Assembly (NCBI GenBank): GCA_902777385.1
Contig: CACYTP010000002.1
Location: 183,619 to 247,618 of the forward strand
From: an uncultured bacterium
GTDB lineage: Bacteria > Cyanobacteriota > Vampirovibrionia > Gastranaerophilales > Gastranaerophilaceae
Direction: 5' to 3'
DNA length: 64,000 nt
This document shows positions 53,277 through 62,001 of this stretch, piece after piece (positions within the stretch are counted from its first letter, which is position 1; every line of letters starts with the position of its first letter). The notes under the pieces were generated by a model, which was not told the DNA's origin, made no database searches, and worked only from the letters and a program-made list of their open reading frames with translations. The position numbers and the translations under genes are program-made.

Positions 53277-54068
53277 ATGAAGAGTAAAACCTATGTATCC
53301 GAATCCTTAAAAAACGGACGTCTCATGCGGTGGACTTTTATGCCGCTGAATGTTTATATTGCTCCGATGAAATTTTATTCTAAGCAAGGACAGGATTATA
53401 AATATAATGCACTTGTAAAAAAAGCACTTGATGAATGGCAGCGAGCAACGAAAGGTAAGGTATCCTTTAAAGTTGTAAATACTTTGTTAGAGTCAAATGT
53501 TAATATTGACTGGAAAAGGGTTGAACGAGTTGCTCTGGGACACTGTTTGTTTAGTTATGATAATAATCACAGATTATATGGTGCCGAAGTTGCAATAGGA
53601 TTAACTGACGGGCTAATTCACCGGTCATACGGGGATGAAAGCGAAGTTTATCATACTATTTTACATGAAATAGGACACGCAATAGGACTCGGACATAGCC
53701 CTTATAAAACTGATATAATGTACACCCCTCACCAAAAAGGTATCCACTCGGTTTCTCAGGGTGATATTTTAACTGTTAATTGGCTTTATAAATTACCTCA
53801 AGGTGCTACTCCGCAAGAAATTGCGTCAAGATACGGGGTATCAGGCAGTGATATAGATGATATAATTTCAAAGATTATGGAAAAAAATGTTCCGAGTGAA
53901 TTTGAAAAGGTTAAATCATCTGTTAAAATTCCTAAAAGAGATTTACTTGAAGAAAACGAAAATATTGGCTTAATTCAAAGATATCACATGTCGCTGCAAA
54001 ATATAAATTTGTCTCAGAAAGCACAAGAATATTTCAAAAATAACGCTGCTAATAAGGATAAGTCATGA
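53277..54068 (+). CDS. matrixin-like zinc metalloprotease
   Basis: A 263-aa protein with H-E-I-G-H-A-I-G-L-G-H (about 128-138), the metzincin zinc site, followed by the Met-turn D-I-M-Y (about 143-146). The N-terminal fold W-x3-T-x2-F-K-V matches matrix-metalloprotease-type catalytic domains. There is no signal peptide or inhibitory prodomain, so it may be secreted by another route or act inside the cell. The start is the ATG at 53277: TACAAT lies 6 nt upstream and TACACA 17 nt before that, so it should be leaderless. Its stop overlaps the next gene by 4 bp (ATGA). Confidence 0.85.
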   Translation: MKSKTYVSESLKNGRLMRWTFMPLNVYIAPMKFYSKQGQDYKYNALVKKALDEWQRATKGKVSFKVVNTLLESNVNIDWKRVERVALGHCLFSYDNNHRLYGAEVAIGLTDGLIHRSYGDESEVYHTILHEIGHAIGLGHSPYKTDIMYTPHQKGIHSVSQGDILTVNWLYKLPQGATPQEIASRYGVSGSDIDDIISKIMEKNVPSEFEKVKSSVKIPKRDLLEENENIGLIQRYHMSLQNINLSQKAQEYFKNNAANKDKS

Positions 54069-54964
54069 GAGTAATTATTGCAGGAAAAGGGAAAATGTTA
54101 GCAAATCTTATTAGAGGTGCTTTATTATCAAAGGCAGAGGTTGTCGGGATACTTAGATATGAAAATCTTTATATGTCTGCATTTCAACTTTATTTACACG
54201 ATTTATTAAATAACTCTCCCGAACTAACATTAATAAAGAAATATAAGTTAAAGGACATAAAGTGTAGTTCAATTAACTCGGATAAATTTAAAAATGAAAT
54301 TTTAAATCTTAATGCTGACGTTTTGCTTGTCGGAACTTGGGGGGAAAAGGTCAATAATGACGTCATAAATTTGCCTGTTATTGGTACAATTAATGTACAT
54401 CCGTCATTGTTACCAAAGTACAGAGGACCAAATCCGTACCTTCAGACAATCTGGCATCGTGAAAAATATTCAGGAGTTACATTTCACTTAATGACAGATA
54501 AATATGATGCCGGCGGAATTCTTGCACAAGATAAAATTGAAATTCTGCCTGTTGATACAGGTAAGGAATTAAGAGAAAAAACCGTATTCAGAGCAAGATT
54601 GTTATGTGCAAGATTATTTGAAAAATTAAATAACGGTTGTGTTGAACCAATTGCTCAAAATGAATCAGAGGCTTCGTACTACAAAGATATCAAACCTGAA
54701 GATATGACACTTAATTTCGCAAATGAAACTGCCGAAGAAGTACTCGCACATGTTAGAGCATTTTATCCGTTCAGACCTGTGTACATACAGTCAGATAATA
54801 AATTTTTTATTGTAAATCCATATAAAGCTGAATTATTAGATGATTATGATGTACCTGCAAGTATAAAAAGTTCTGCCAAGTTCTCTCTCACAGTTGCCTG
54901 TAAAGACGGCAGATGTGTAAAATTCAGCGATTTAAAAAAATATAATAAATTTGTACTCTTTTAG
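54065..54964 (+). CDS. methionyl-tRNA formyltransferase-like protein
   Basis: A 299-aa formyl-transferase fold: N-terminal K-G-K-M-L-A-N, catalytic-type N-V-H-P-S-L-L-P-K-Y-R-G (about 112-123), H-L-M-T-D-K-Y-D-A-G-G-I-L (about 140-152), then an Fmt C-terminal-like domain (about 205-295). True Fmt proteins have a similar motif set; a paralogue that formylates a sugar-nucleotide or amino group is possible. It is translationally coupled to the metalloprotease gene. Confidence 0.8.
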   Translation: MRVIIAGKGKMLANLIRGALLSKAEVVGILRYENLYMSAFQLYLHDLLNNSPELTLIKKYKLKDIKCSSINSDKFKNEILNLNADVLLVGTWGEKVNNDVINLPVIGTINVHPSLLPKYRGPNPYLQTIWHREKYSGVTFHLMTDKYDAGGILAQDKIEILPVDTGKELREKTVFRARLLCARLFEKLNNGCVEPIAQNESEASYYKDIKPEDMTLNFANETAEEVLAHVRAFYPFRPVYIQSDNKFFIVNPYKAELLDDYDVPASIKSSAKFSLTVACKDGRCVKFSDLKKYNKFVLF

Positions 54965-55041
54965 ATTAATCTTTCGGGTAATACTGCTAAAAGTCTTTTA
55001 TATAACACTTATAAGTTGAAGAGGTTATATAAGAGGATATT

Positions 55042-57111
55042 ATGAAACAAATAAAAATTATTTTTATTATTTTGTCCGTATTTTTTATGGCAAACTTTTC
55101 TTATGCTGAGGAATATATAAGTAACACTCCGACAAAGCATCCTGATTACGCATGCATGTTTTTGGGTGAGGATAAATGTGAAAATTTTAACAGAAAAGTA
55201 TTTAGTTTTAATACCAAGCTAAACAAGTACATTATTAAGCCTGTTGATATCCTTTGGGCATCAATCATGCCTAAATACGGAATGGATAGAATAAGAGGTA
55301 TTTACAATAATATTGAATTTCCAAAACGCTTAATAAGCTCAATAATACAAAAGGATTTTAAAGGAAGCGGAAGGGAGACATTAAGGTTTTTAACGAATTC
55401 TACCATTGGACTTGCAGGAATGTTTGATCCTGCCAAAACCTTGTTTAAGTTAGAGCCTGTTAATGAAAATATGGAGCAGGCACTGGCTAAATGTAAATGC
55501 AATCAAGGACATTATCTTGTTATGCCCTGTATAAACGGTTGCACTCCAAGAGAACTATGCGGAAAATGTCTTGATACAGCACTTAATCCGACTTGTTATA
55601 TTGGAACTCCCATACTTGCACTTATCAAACTTGGATTTACAATAAATGAAACGGCATATATGCAGCCTCTAGCCGACATGGTGGAGTCCAATTTTGCTGA
55701 TTCTTATGATATTGCAAAAAAATTATACGGTATTGAAAACTACATAAAATCTGAGAATTTAGACAGAACAGATGTTATTGACGAACACGAAAAAAAATAT
55801 AATACGTTTGCAGACAATACAGATGGAGAAACTCTTAGACTTTCTAAAGATATAAGCATTGATAATTTTGACGTTGAAAACGTTACATATACAGATTTAT
55901 TAAAAGAAGGTATTACAAAAGAAAGCTATATCCTCAAGCATTCAAAACCTTCTGCTGATATAAGTTTAGACGAATATAATGCACAATCTCCCGTAATTGA
56001 TTCAATGAGAACAGCATTGTTTAATCTGCCGGATATAAATGATTCGATTTGGTCAGACCTGTCAGTATGGAACAGAAGTTTTGCAAATAGAATTAAAACG
56101 GCCTCTGTTCAGCTATATCAGGGCAGAGAAAAATATAAGTACAGGTATTTATTACAGAAAAATAAAAACGCACCTGTTGTCATAATATTTCCATCAATAG
56201 GTGAGGGGATAAAATCGTATCATTCGGTTGTTTTTGGAAAAATGTTTTATGATGCAGGATATTCTGTATTAATTGAAGGCAGCAGTTTTCAATGGGAATT
56301 TGTAAAAAGTATGCCGCAGAATTATACACCCGGGATACCATCAGAAGATGCTAAACAACTTGCATTAATTACAAAAAAGATAATAAGCGAACTTGAGGAT
56401 AAATATAAATGCAAATTTAAGTCCAAAACCATTATCGGTACATCATTTGGGGCAATAACGACTTTGTTTTTAGCAAATAATGAATATAAAAATAATACAC
56501 TTAATATTAACAAATATATTGCAATTAATCCGCCAATTGAACTATTATATGCAATGAAATCTGTTGACGGTATAAATCAGGAATGGCAAAAAAATCCGGA
56601 TAATCTGAAAGAAAGAGTTGCTCTTACTACAGCGAAAATACTAAAACTTTGGAATAAAAGAAATGAAAAGAATTTTAATATTACAACTTTACCATTTAAT
56701 GATTATGAAGCAAAATTGATTACAGGATTTATAATGCATCAAAAACTATCCGACTTAATTATGACAATTGAAAATAAACCGACGAATAAGAAATCAGACT
56801 TTTATGAAAATATATATAACATAAATTATACCGACTACCTGAATAAGTACATTATTGAGGCAAAAGGATTAAAGTATGATGATTTAAACTACGATACAAG
56901 TTTATACTCAATATCCGATTATCTTGAAAACAATGATAATTATAAAATTTATCATTCGCTGGACGATTATCTTGTAAATAATCATCAACTTAACATGCTT
57001 AAAAAATATAGTAAAAATAAATCCGTATTTCTAAGTAACGGTTCACATCTTGGTTTTTTATACAGAAATGAGTTTATTGAGGAACTTAAAAAGGAAATTG
57101 CCATAAATTGA
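55042..57111 (+). CDS. MlaA-like protein fused to an alpha/beta-hydrolase-like domain
   Basis: A 689-aa protein with a signal peptide (residues 1-22, F-S-Y-A-E). Residues about 45-240 match MlaA/VacJ, the outer-membrane part of phospholipid retrieval (C-E-N-F-N-R-K-V-F-S-F-N, R-F-L-T-N-S-T-I-G, G-H-Y-L-V). There is no lipobox Cys directly after the signal. From about residue 370 on lies a hydrolase-like region: V-V-I-I-F-P-S-I-G and the nucleophile elbow G-T-S468-F-G-A, with a late His in G-S-H-L-G. MlaA proteins normally end before residue 280, so this fusion is unusual. AGAGG precedes the ATG. Confidence 0.78.
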   Translation: MKQIKIIFIILSVFFMANFSYAEEYISNTPTKHPDYACMFLGEDKCENFNRKVFSFNTKLNKYIIKPVDILWASIMPKYGMDRIRGIYNNIEFPKRLISSIIQKDFKGSGRETLRFLTNSTIGLAGMFDPAKTLFKLEPVNENMEQALAKCKCNQGHYLVMPCINGCTPRELCGKCLDTALNPTCYIGTPILALIKLGFTINETAYMQPLADMVESNFADSYDIAKKLYGIENYIKSENLDRTDVIDEHEKKYNTFADNTDGETLRLSKDISIDNFDVENVTYTDLLKEGITKESYILKHSKPSADISLDEYNAQSPVIDSMRTALFNLPDINDSIWSDLSVWNRSFANRIKTASVQLYQGREKYKYRYLLQKNKNAPVVIIFPSIGEGIKSYHSVVFGKMFYDAGYSVLIEGSSFQWEFVKSMPQNYTPGIPSEDAKQLALITKKIISELEDKYKCKFKSKTIIGTSFGAITTLFLANNEYKNNTLNINKYIAINPPIELLYAMKSVDGINQEWQKNPDNLKERVALTTAKILKLWNKRNEKNFNITTLPFNDYEAKLITGFIMHQKLSDLIMTIENKPTNKKSDFYENIYNINYTDYLNKYIIEAKGLKYDDLNYDTSLYSISDYLENNDNYKIYHSLDDYLVNNHQLNMLKKYSKNKSVFLSNGSHLGFLYRNEFIEELKKEIAIN

Positions 57112-57150
57112 TGAATATGGTACGATTTATCCTGCTAAGGGAAATTTTAA

Positions 57151-58155
57151 ATGTTATCAAAAGACGAAATTATAGATATATTAACGGATGAGAGCAAAAC
57201 TGAATGGCTGTTTTCATTGGCTGACAAAGTCAGAAAAGACAACGTAGGTGACGAAGTCCATTTGAGAGGCTTAATTGAATTTTCGAATATTTGCAAACAG
57301 CAGTGCAAATATTGCGGTCTAAGATCTCCAAATAAGCAAATCGAACGTTACAGATTGAGCGAAGATGAGATAATAGGTTGTGCAGAAAATGCAATTAATC
57401 TTGGATATAAAACGCTTGTCTTGCAGTCCGGCGAAGACGATTACTATACTGTTGATAAAATGGTAACCATAATATCAGAAATCAAAAAATACAACGTAGC
57501 CTTAACTCTTAGTTTGGGTGAAAAAAGTTACGAAGAATATAAAGCATATAAAGAGGCAGGAGCAGACAGATACCTGATAAGAATAGAAACTGCAAATAAA
57601 AATTTATACAGAAAAATGCACCCAAATATGGATTATAATAACCGTATAAGATGTCTGAAAGATTTGCGTGAACTTGGTTATGAGGTGGGAACCGGATGTT
57701 TAGTAGGACTGCCGGAACAAACAATAGAAGACTTAGCAAATGATATAATCTTTTTTAAAGAAATTGAAGCTGATATGATTGGAATAGGTCCCCTAATTAC
57801 ACATCCGCAAACGCCTTTAAAGGATGAGCATAACGGGAGTTTTTGGCTTGCATTAAAGGTAATGGCACTAACAAGAATTATGTTGCCTGATATAAACATT
57901 CCTGCAACAACCGCAATGGAAACATTAAATCCTAACGGGAGATTAATTGCCTTGCAGAGCGGTGCAAATGTAGTTATGCCAAACGTAACGGCAACAGAAT
58001 ATCGTCCGAAATACGAAATTTATCCTAATAAAATCTGTATTAACGATAATCCTGACAAATGCCGAGGATGTATAAGCGGTAAGATTATGTCTATCGGAAG
58101 AAAAGTCGCAGATACAGACGGGCAAAGCAAGCATTATTCTAAAAATATTAAATAG
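57151..58155 (+). CDS. hydE: [FeFe]-hydrogenase maturase HydE
   Basis: A 334-aa radical SAM enzyme acting after HydG in making the H-cluster [2Fe] unit. C48-x3-C52-x2-C55 is the SAM cluster; L-Q-S-G-E-D, R-I-E-T-A-N and G-L-P-E-Q-T are family features. The C-terminal C-R-G-C motif matches the second, non-essential cluster of some HydE. AAGGGA precedes the ATG. It follows the MlaA-hydrolase gene. Confidence 0.93.
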   Translation: MLSKDEIIDILTDESKTEWLFSLADKVRKDNVGDEVHLRGLIEFSNICKQQCKYCGLRSPNKQIERYRLSEDEIIGCAENAINLGYKTLVLQSGEDDYYTVDKMVTIISEIKKYNVALTLSLGEKSYEEYKAYKEAGADRYLIRIETANKNLYRKMHPNMDYNNRIRCLKDLRELGYEVGTGCLVGLPEQTIEDLANDIIFFKEIEADMIGIGPLITHPQTPLKDEHNGSFWLALKVMALTRIMLPDINIPATTAMETLNPNGRLIALQSGANVVMPNVTATEYRPKYEIYPNKICINDNPDKCRGCISGKIMSIGRKVADTDGQSKHYSKNIK

Positions 58156-58206
58156 TAAATTTACCATATTATTATAAATACATTATGTTTGCTGTAAAAT
58201 AATAAT

Positions 58207-59598
58207 ATGTTTAGCCGAAAGATTAAATGGGAAATGTTTACAATTGCCGCAGTAGGCAATTTTATTGCGATGCTTGATTCAACTACTGTTAATCTTGCTT
58301 TATACCCAATGTCTGTTGATTTAAATGTAACAATGGATCAAATTCAATGGGTAATGATTGCATATATGCTTGTACTTACGGTATTTCTTCCATTTTTCGG
58401 CAAACTTGGAGATATACTGCCAAAAAATAAATTATATACAGCAGGATATTGCCTTTTTGCACTTGGTGCAGGCTTGAGCATGCTGGCAAATAACTTTGGA
58501 TTATTAGTAGCATTCAGATGTTTGGAAGCACTTGGTGCATCTATAATGCTATCGAATGCTCAGGCAATAATTGCCGGAATTTTTAAAAAAGAAAGGCGAG
58601 GGAAAGCTCTTGGGTTGAACGGATCTCTTATAGCAATAGGCGGAATGAGCGGACCTGCTTTAGGAGGCGTTCTAATTCACTATCTGAACTGGCACTGGGT
58701 ATTCTTTCCGTGTATTCCGATTGCAATAATCGGAGCCTTATACAGCTGGAAATTACTTCCAAAATACGTTAAAGAGCAATCTTTTAAATTTGATTATAAA
58801 GGATTTTTGTATTTTGCATTGTGTCTTTTTGCACTTTTACTTGCGATATCAGAAGGACATAAATGGGGCTGGACATCTGTTCAGATTATAATTCTTGGAT
58901 TTATTACGCTGATATTCGGAGGATTATTTTACTTCAGGGATATGAAAATTAAATATCCGCTTATAAATTTTTCAATGTTTAAGATAAAACCGTTTACGTT
59001 TGGAAATATTGCTGTAATGACTTCATATATGGCTATGTACACAAACAGCATACTTTTACCATTTTACTTGCAGGATGTAAGAGGACTTAATGCCCTTATT
59101 GCAGGATGTCTTATTTTGCCGTATTCAGTTACACTTTCTCTAACTGCCCCAATATGCGGAAGATTATCCGGCAAATACGGAAGCAGATATCTTACATTAG
59201 CTGGTCCGATTGTGTATGTTATAGCACTGATAATTTTCACTACATTTGATTTAAATACAAAATATTGGGAAATAGTTTTTGCTTCCGGAGTTATGGGAAT
59301 CGGAAACGGGTTATTTCAGTCGCCCTCAAATAATGCAATAATGACAAGCGTAAAGAAAGAAGAATTGGGTATCGCTTCAGGAATACTTGCCTTATCAAGA
59401 AATATGGGGAATATTTTAGGTGTGGCGGTTACGATATCAATATTTGAATCGTTTAGAGTTCTGTTTACACAGAATGGTCAGCAGTATAATACAGCATTTT
59501 TAAATTCTTATCACCTTACAATGTGCTTCGGTGTTTTATTTGGAATACTTTGTTTTAGTTGTGCTTATATTGCGTACAAACCTGAAAAAAATAACTAG
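58207..59598 (+). CDS. MFS drug-resistance transporter (DHA2/EmrB-QacA type)
   Basis: A 463-aa membrane transporter with about 14 hydrophobic segments. The first-helix motif L-D-S-T-T-V-N-L-A and motif A variant F-F-G-K-L-G-D fit proton-coupled exporters of the DHA2 family; G-x8-G-x3-G-P-x-L-G-G (about 145-157) is motif C of drug antiporters. TAAAAT (58195-58200) is 6 nt before the ATG with TTATAA 17 nt upstream and no SD, so it should be leaderless. Confidence 0.92.
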   Translation: MFSRKIKWEMFTIAAVGNFIAMLDSTTVNLALYPMSVDLNVTMDQIQWVMIAYMLVLTVFLPFFGKLGDILPKNKLYTAGYCLFALGAGLSMLANNFGLLVAFRCLEALGASIMLSNAQAIIAGIFKKERRGKALGLNGSLIAIGGMSGPALGGVLIHYLNWHWVFFPCIPIAIIGALYSWKLLPKYVKEQSFKFDYKGFLYFALCLFALLLAISEGHKWGWTSVQIIILGFITLIFGGLFYFRDMKIKYPLINFSMFKIKPFTFGNIAVMTSYMAMYTNSILLPFYLQDVRGLNALIAGCLILPYSVTLSLTAPICGRLSGKYGSRYLTLAGPIVYVIALIIFTTFDLNTKYWEIVFASGVMGIGNGLFQSPSNNAIMTSVKKEELGIASGILALSRNMGNILGVAVTISIFESFRVLFTQNGQQYNTAFLNSYHLTMCFGVLFGILCFSCAYIAYKPEKNN

Positions 59599-59651
59599 CA
59601 AAAAAAAATATTCACAGATTTTATACAAATTCATAAAAGGAAAATGTATAT

Positions 59652-60878
59652 ATGATAAGATCTATAGACAATGTTTTATATCACACATATAAAAATGATA
59701 CAAAGAGTAAAGTAAGTAACAATACAGCTAATAATTCACCGTCATTTACAGGAGATTTAACAGAATTTGTATATAAATCAAAAGTCTTGCGTCTTAACGG
59801 TAAAAAATTCAGTGGGAGAGTAGGCAAAGTACTCGCAGACGGTTCTGAACTTGAGATGAACTATTTAAAAGGGATTTTGCAAAGTGCTAAAAGATATATT
59901 TCCAGATATATAGATCGAATGATATTAACAAAAAATGGTGCAACCACGGAAAAGGTAAAAATACCTGATAAAGTAATCTACAGTAAAGATTATAAATATG
60001 ATAAAAATGGTGAACTTATTTCGGTAAACAGAAATAATATCGAGGTATTTAACAAAAGATACAAGTTCAATGGGCTAAGTCAAGATGAACCAATTATAAA
60101 AGAAATAAATTACGGTGATATAAATATATTTTATGATAAACAAAATCGTCCAAAATTTTACAATATTATGAGTAAACTCATAAATGGAGCTTACCAATAC
60201 GAAGGAAGCAAAGTAATAGAAAAAAGATTTCAGGTTAACCGTGATATATTTCAAACCGAACTAATTTCAAGATTAAACGGAGACCCCGAACAAGTTGGAA
60301 AATCAATGTACAATTTATCTAAAGAAATTGTCAGGGATAACGATGATGTTTTAAATGCGTTAATTGTTACCAATTGTGATGATATGGGAAAACCTGTCGA
60401 AAGCATAGTTAAAGATATTCTTGGAAATTTCAGATACAGAATGACTTATGACTATAACAAAAAAGGTATGCTGTTTAGAAGAACGACTCACAGGGACGAT
60501 TATAAATTTGAAGAATATCTGAATAAATCTCAAATTGCCGTAGCGACAAAGCTAATTAACCCTAATGGAGTAATCATTGAAGAAACTAAACGAGATTTAT
60601 TTAAAAACACAAACATAATGTATCGTGAAACTACCACACACAGATATCTGAAAGAACACATAACAACTGAAATTACCCAGAACTATTCTCAGGATGTTAA
60701 TACTTATACAACGAGAATTACAATGCCTGATAACAGAGTATTTAAAAGAGTTACAAGGGTAAATAATCAAAATAACTGGGTAATAGATGATAAATTTACG
60801 GACGATTTTGACCACGCAATTAATCCGGGAGAATACCTGATGGTTGAGGCAAAAGTTGCGAATTTAAATACACTGTAA
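59652..60878 (+). CDS. hypothetical protein, 408 aa, with S-P-S-F-T-G motif
   Basis: No family recognised. Soluble, basic, rich in Lys, Asn, Tyr and Arg, with no signal peptide. The N-terminus is Asn/Ser/Thr-rich and holds N-N-S-P-S-F-T-G-D at residues 26-34. Residues about 100-400 alternate short strands (K-V-I-Y-S-K-D-Y-K-Y-D-K-N-G-E), as in YD-like repeat proteins. AAAGGA precedes the ATG. It lies directly before the nuclease-like remnant. Confidence 0.65.
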   Translation: MIRSIDNVLYHTYKNDTKSKVSNNTANNSPSFTGDLTEFVYKSKVLRLNGKKFSGRVGKVLADGSELEMNYLKGILQSAKRYISRYIDRMILTKNGATTEKVKIPDKVIYSKDYKYDKNGELISVNRNNIEVFNKRYKFNGLSQDEPIIKEINYGDINIFYDKQNRPKFYNIMSKLINGAYQYEGSKVIEKRFQVNRDIFQTELISRLNGDPEQVGKSMYNLSKEIVRDNDDVLNALIVTNCDDMGKPVESIVKDILGNFRYRMTYDYNKKGMLFRRTTHRDDYKFEEYLNKSQIAVATKLINPNGVIIEETKRDLFKNTNIMYRETTTHRYLKEHITTEITQNYSQDVNTYTTRITMPDNRVFKRVTRVNNQNNWVIDDKFTDDFDHAINPGEYLMVEAKVANLNTL

Positions 60879-60929
60879 CAATTTATATAAGAGAAGAACC
60901 ATAGAACCTATACTGGTGAAGATTACAGA

Positions 60930-61465
60930 GTGTATAACGCACTTGATAGGGTTTTCAATTCGTTTTCTAATCATAAAGGTAGGCAAGGAAAAGTAAGGGG
61001 AAGTTTACCAAAAAATTTAATAGATTGGAGCAATAAGTCTAATACTTTAAAAAATTCAAAAGCTGTCAATGATTATATTTATAAATTATTTTTTGCAAAT
61101 TCGGGAAGTTATAAAACTTTAAATCCTAATTGGGAAATAGATTTGCAATTAGATAAAACTAAAAAAGTACGACATATTACATATAGTAAAAATTGGAACA
61201 ATATGTCAGATGCCAAAAAAGAAAGACATAATAAATATGTAAAAGAGTTTACGGATTTAATAAGTCATTCTAAATATTTATATTCTGCTCCAAATAAAAA
61301 ACCAAATGATAAAGATAAAAAAAATGTTGCACAATATCATTATTTTGAAGTCTTAATTAAAACAAAACAAAAAACTTATAAAATAATTTTGGATACAGAA
61401 GAATATAAAACCGACAAAAAACAAAGCCACAAATAGTTCATTTATATAATATTCACGAACAATAA
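60930..61465 (+). pseudogene. remnant of a phage/toxin C-terminal nuclease-like domain (frameshifted end)
   Basis: The frame runs from a GTG at 60930 (no ribosome site; open without ATG from about 60895) to a stop at 61434-61436. Its pattern of A-K-K-E-R-H-N-K-Y, Q-Y-H-Y-F-E-V-L-I-K and K-T-Y-K-I-I-L-D resembles the PBECR/BECR-type nuclease ends of phage MuF and polymorphic toxins. Such domains end in a K-V-H-L-Y-x-I stretch. Here V-H-L-Y-N-I-H-E-Q appears in the next frame (stop 61463-61465), which one extra A near 61432 would restore. I infer a decayed gene fragment; domain assignment is by eye. Confidence 0.4.
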
Positions 61466-61530
61466 AAAAGAAGTTCCACGGTTCGCACCAATTAAGGGCA
61501 TAAAATATACCATCTAGGGAACTTCTTTTT
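61465..61530. terminator. long-loop hairpin after the toxin-like remnant
   Basis: AAAAAGAAGTTCC (61465-61477) pairs perfectly with GGAACTTCTTTTT (61518-61530) around a 40-nt loop. A T5 run follows the second arm. The loop is long for a terminator, so it may be the ends of a small lost element. Confidence 0.5.
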
Positions 61531-61972
61531 ATATTATAACACATTTTAAAAAGATTTTAACCCTTATGCGAAAAGAAATAGAAAAATACCCCATAAACAA
61601 ATCCGACTTTGGTCATATAACATGCATGTAGAGGTTAAAAATGATTATGAGGTTACAAAAATATTATATCTAATTTTCAATTATTTCATAATCAAACCTT
61701 CGCACTCTGCTCGCTCGTTCCGAACTCATTACCTTTTAACAGGGCATTTGGTCGGAAAGAAATAAGCTTGCTGTCATGCTGAACTTGTTTCAGCATCTAA
61801 CAAAAGTGGCGTGTTTATTATATTTCGTTAAGCCCCTGAAATAAATTCAGGGTGACATTATGGTCGGAAGTCGGTTGATTTAAAATGTCCGGAATGTCCG
61901 GTTTTGGTAACATAAATGTCCGATATATTGCACTTTTTGTCCTAATAATTGCACCAAAGTAAAATAAACAAT
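61531..61972. other. gene-free interval with short repeats
   Basis: No supported gene. It holds an interval bounded by GGTCGGAA at 61750-61757 and 61862-61869, two palindromes between them, and ATGTCCG three times at about 61887-61925. CCTTCGCACTCTGC at 61697 resembles a segment at 63385. It looks like a decayed mobile or intergenic repeat region. Confidence 0.5.
61777..61852. repeat. paired palindromic repeats
   Basis: TGCTGAAC-TTG-TTTCAGCA (61777-61795) and CCCTGAA-ATAAA-TTCAGGG (61834-61852). The outer bases TGTCA (61773-61777) and TGACA (61853-61857) are also inverted, so the whole block can fold as nested hairpins, like REP-type intergenic elements. Confidence 0.6.
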
Positions 61973-61999
61973 AAACGGTGCAGTTATTTTGCACCGTTT
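61973..61999 (-). terminator. terminator after the 187-aa gene
   Basis: AAACGGTGCA/TGCACCGTTT, 10-bp perfect stem, 7-nt loop, T-rich on both sides. Confidence 0.7.
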
Positions 62000-62001
62000 T
62001 A

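Noticed and set aside
22830..58155. Hydrogenase gene cluster
   Set aside because: HydG and HydE are 33 kb apart with no HydF or hydrogenase between them, so they are not called a cluster here; the partners may be elsewhere.
61622..61765. 47-codon forward frame in the repeat-bearing interval
   Set aside because: No ribosome site; the second half is the translated intergenic repeat (S-A-R-S-F-R-T-H-Y), typical of spurious frames.
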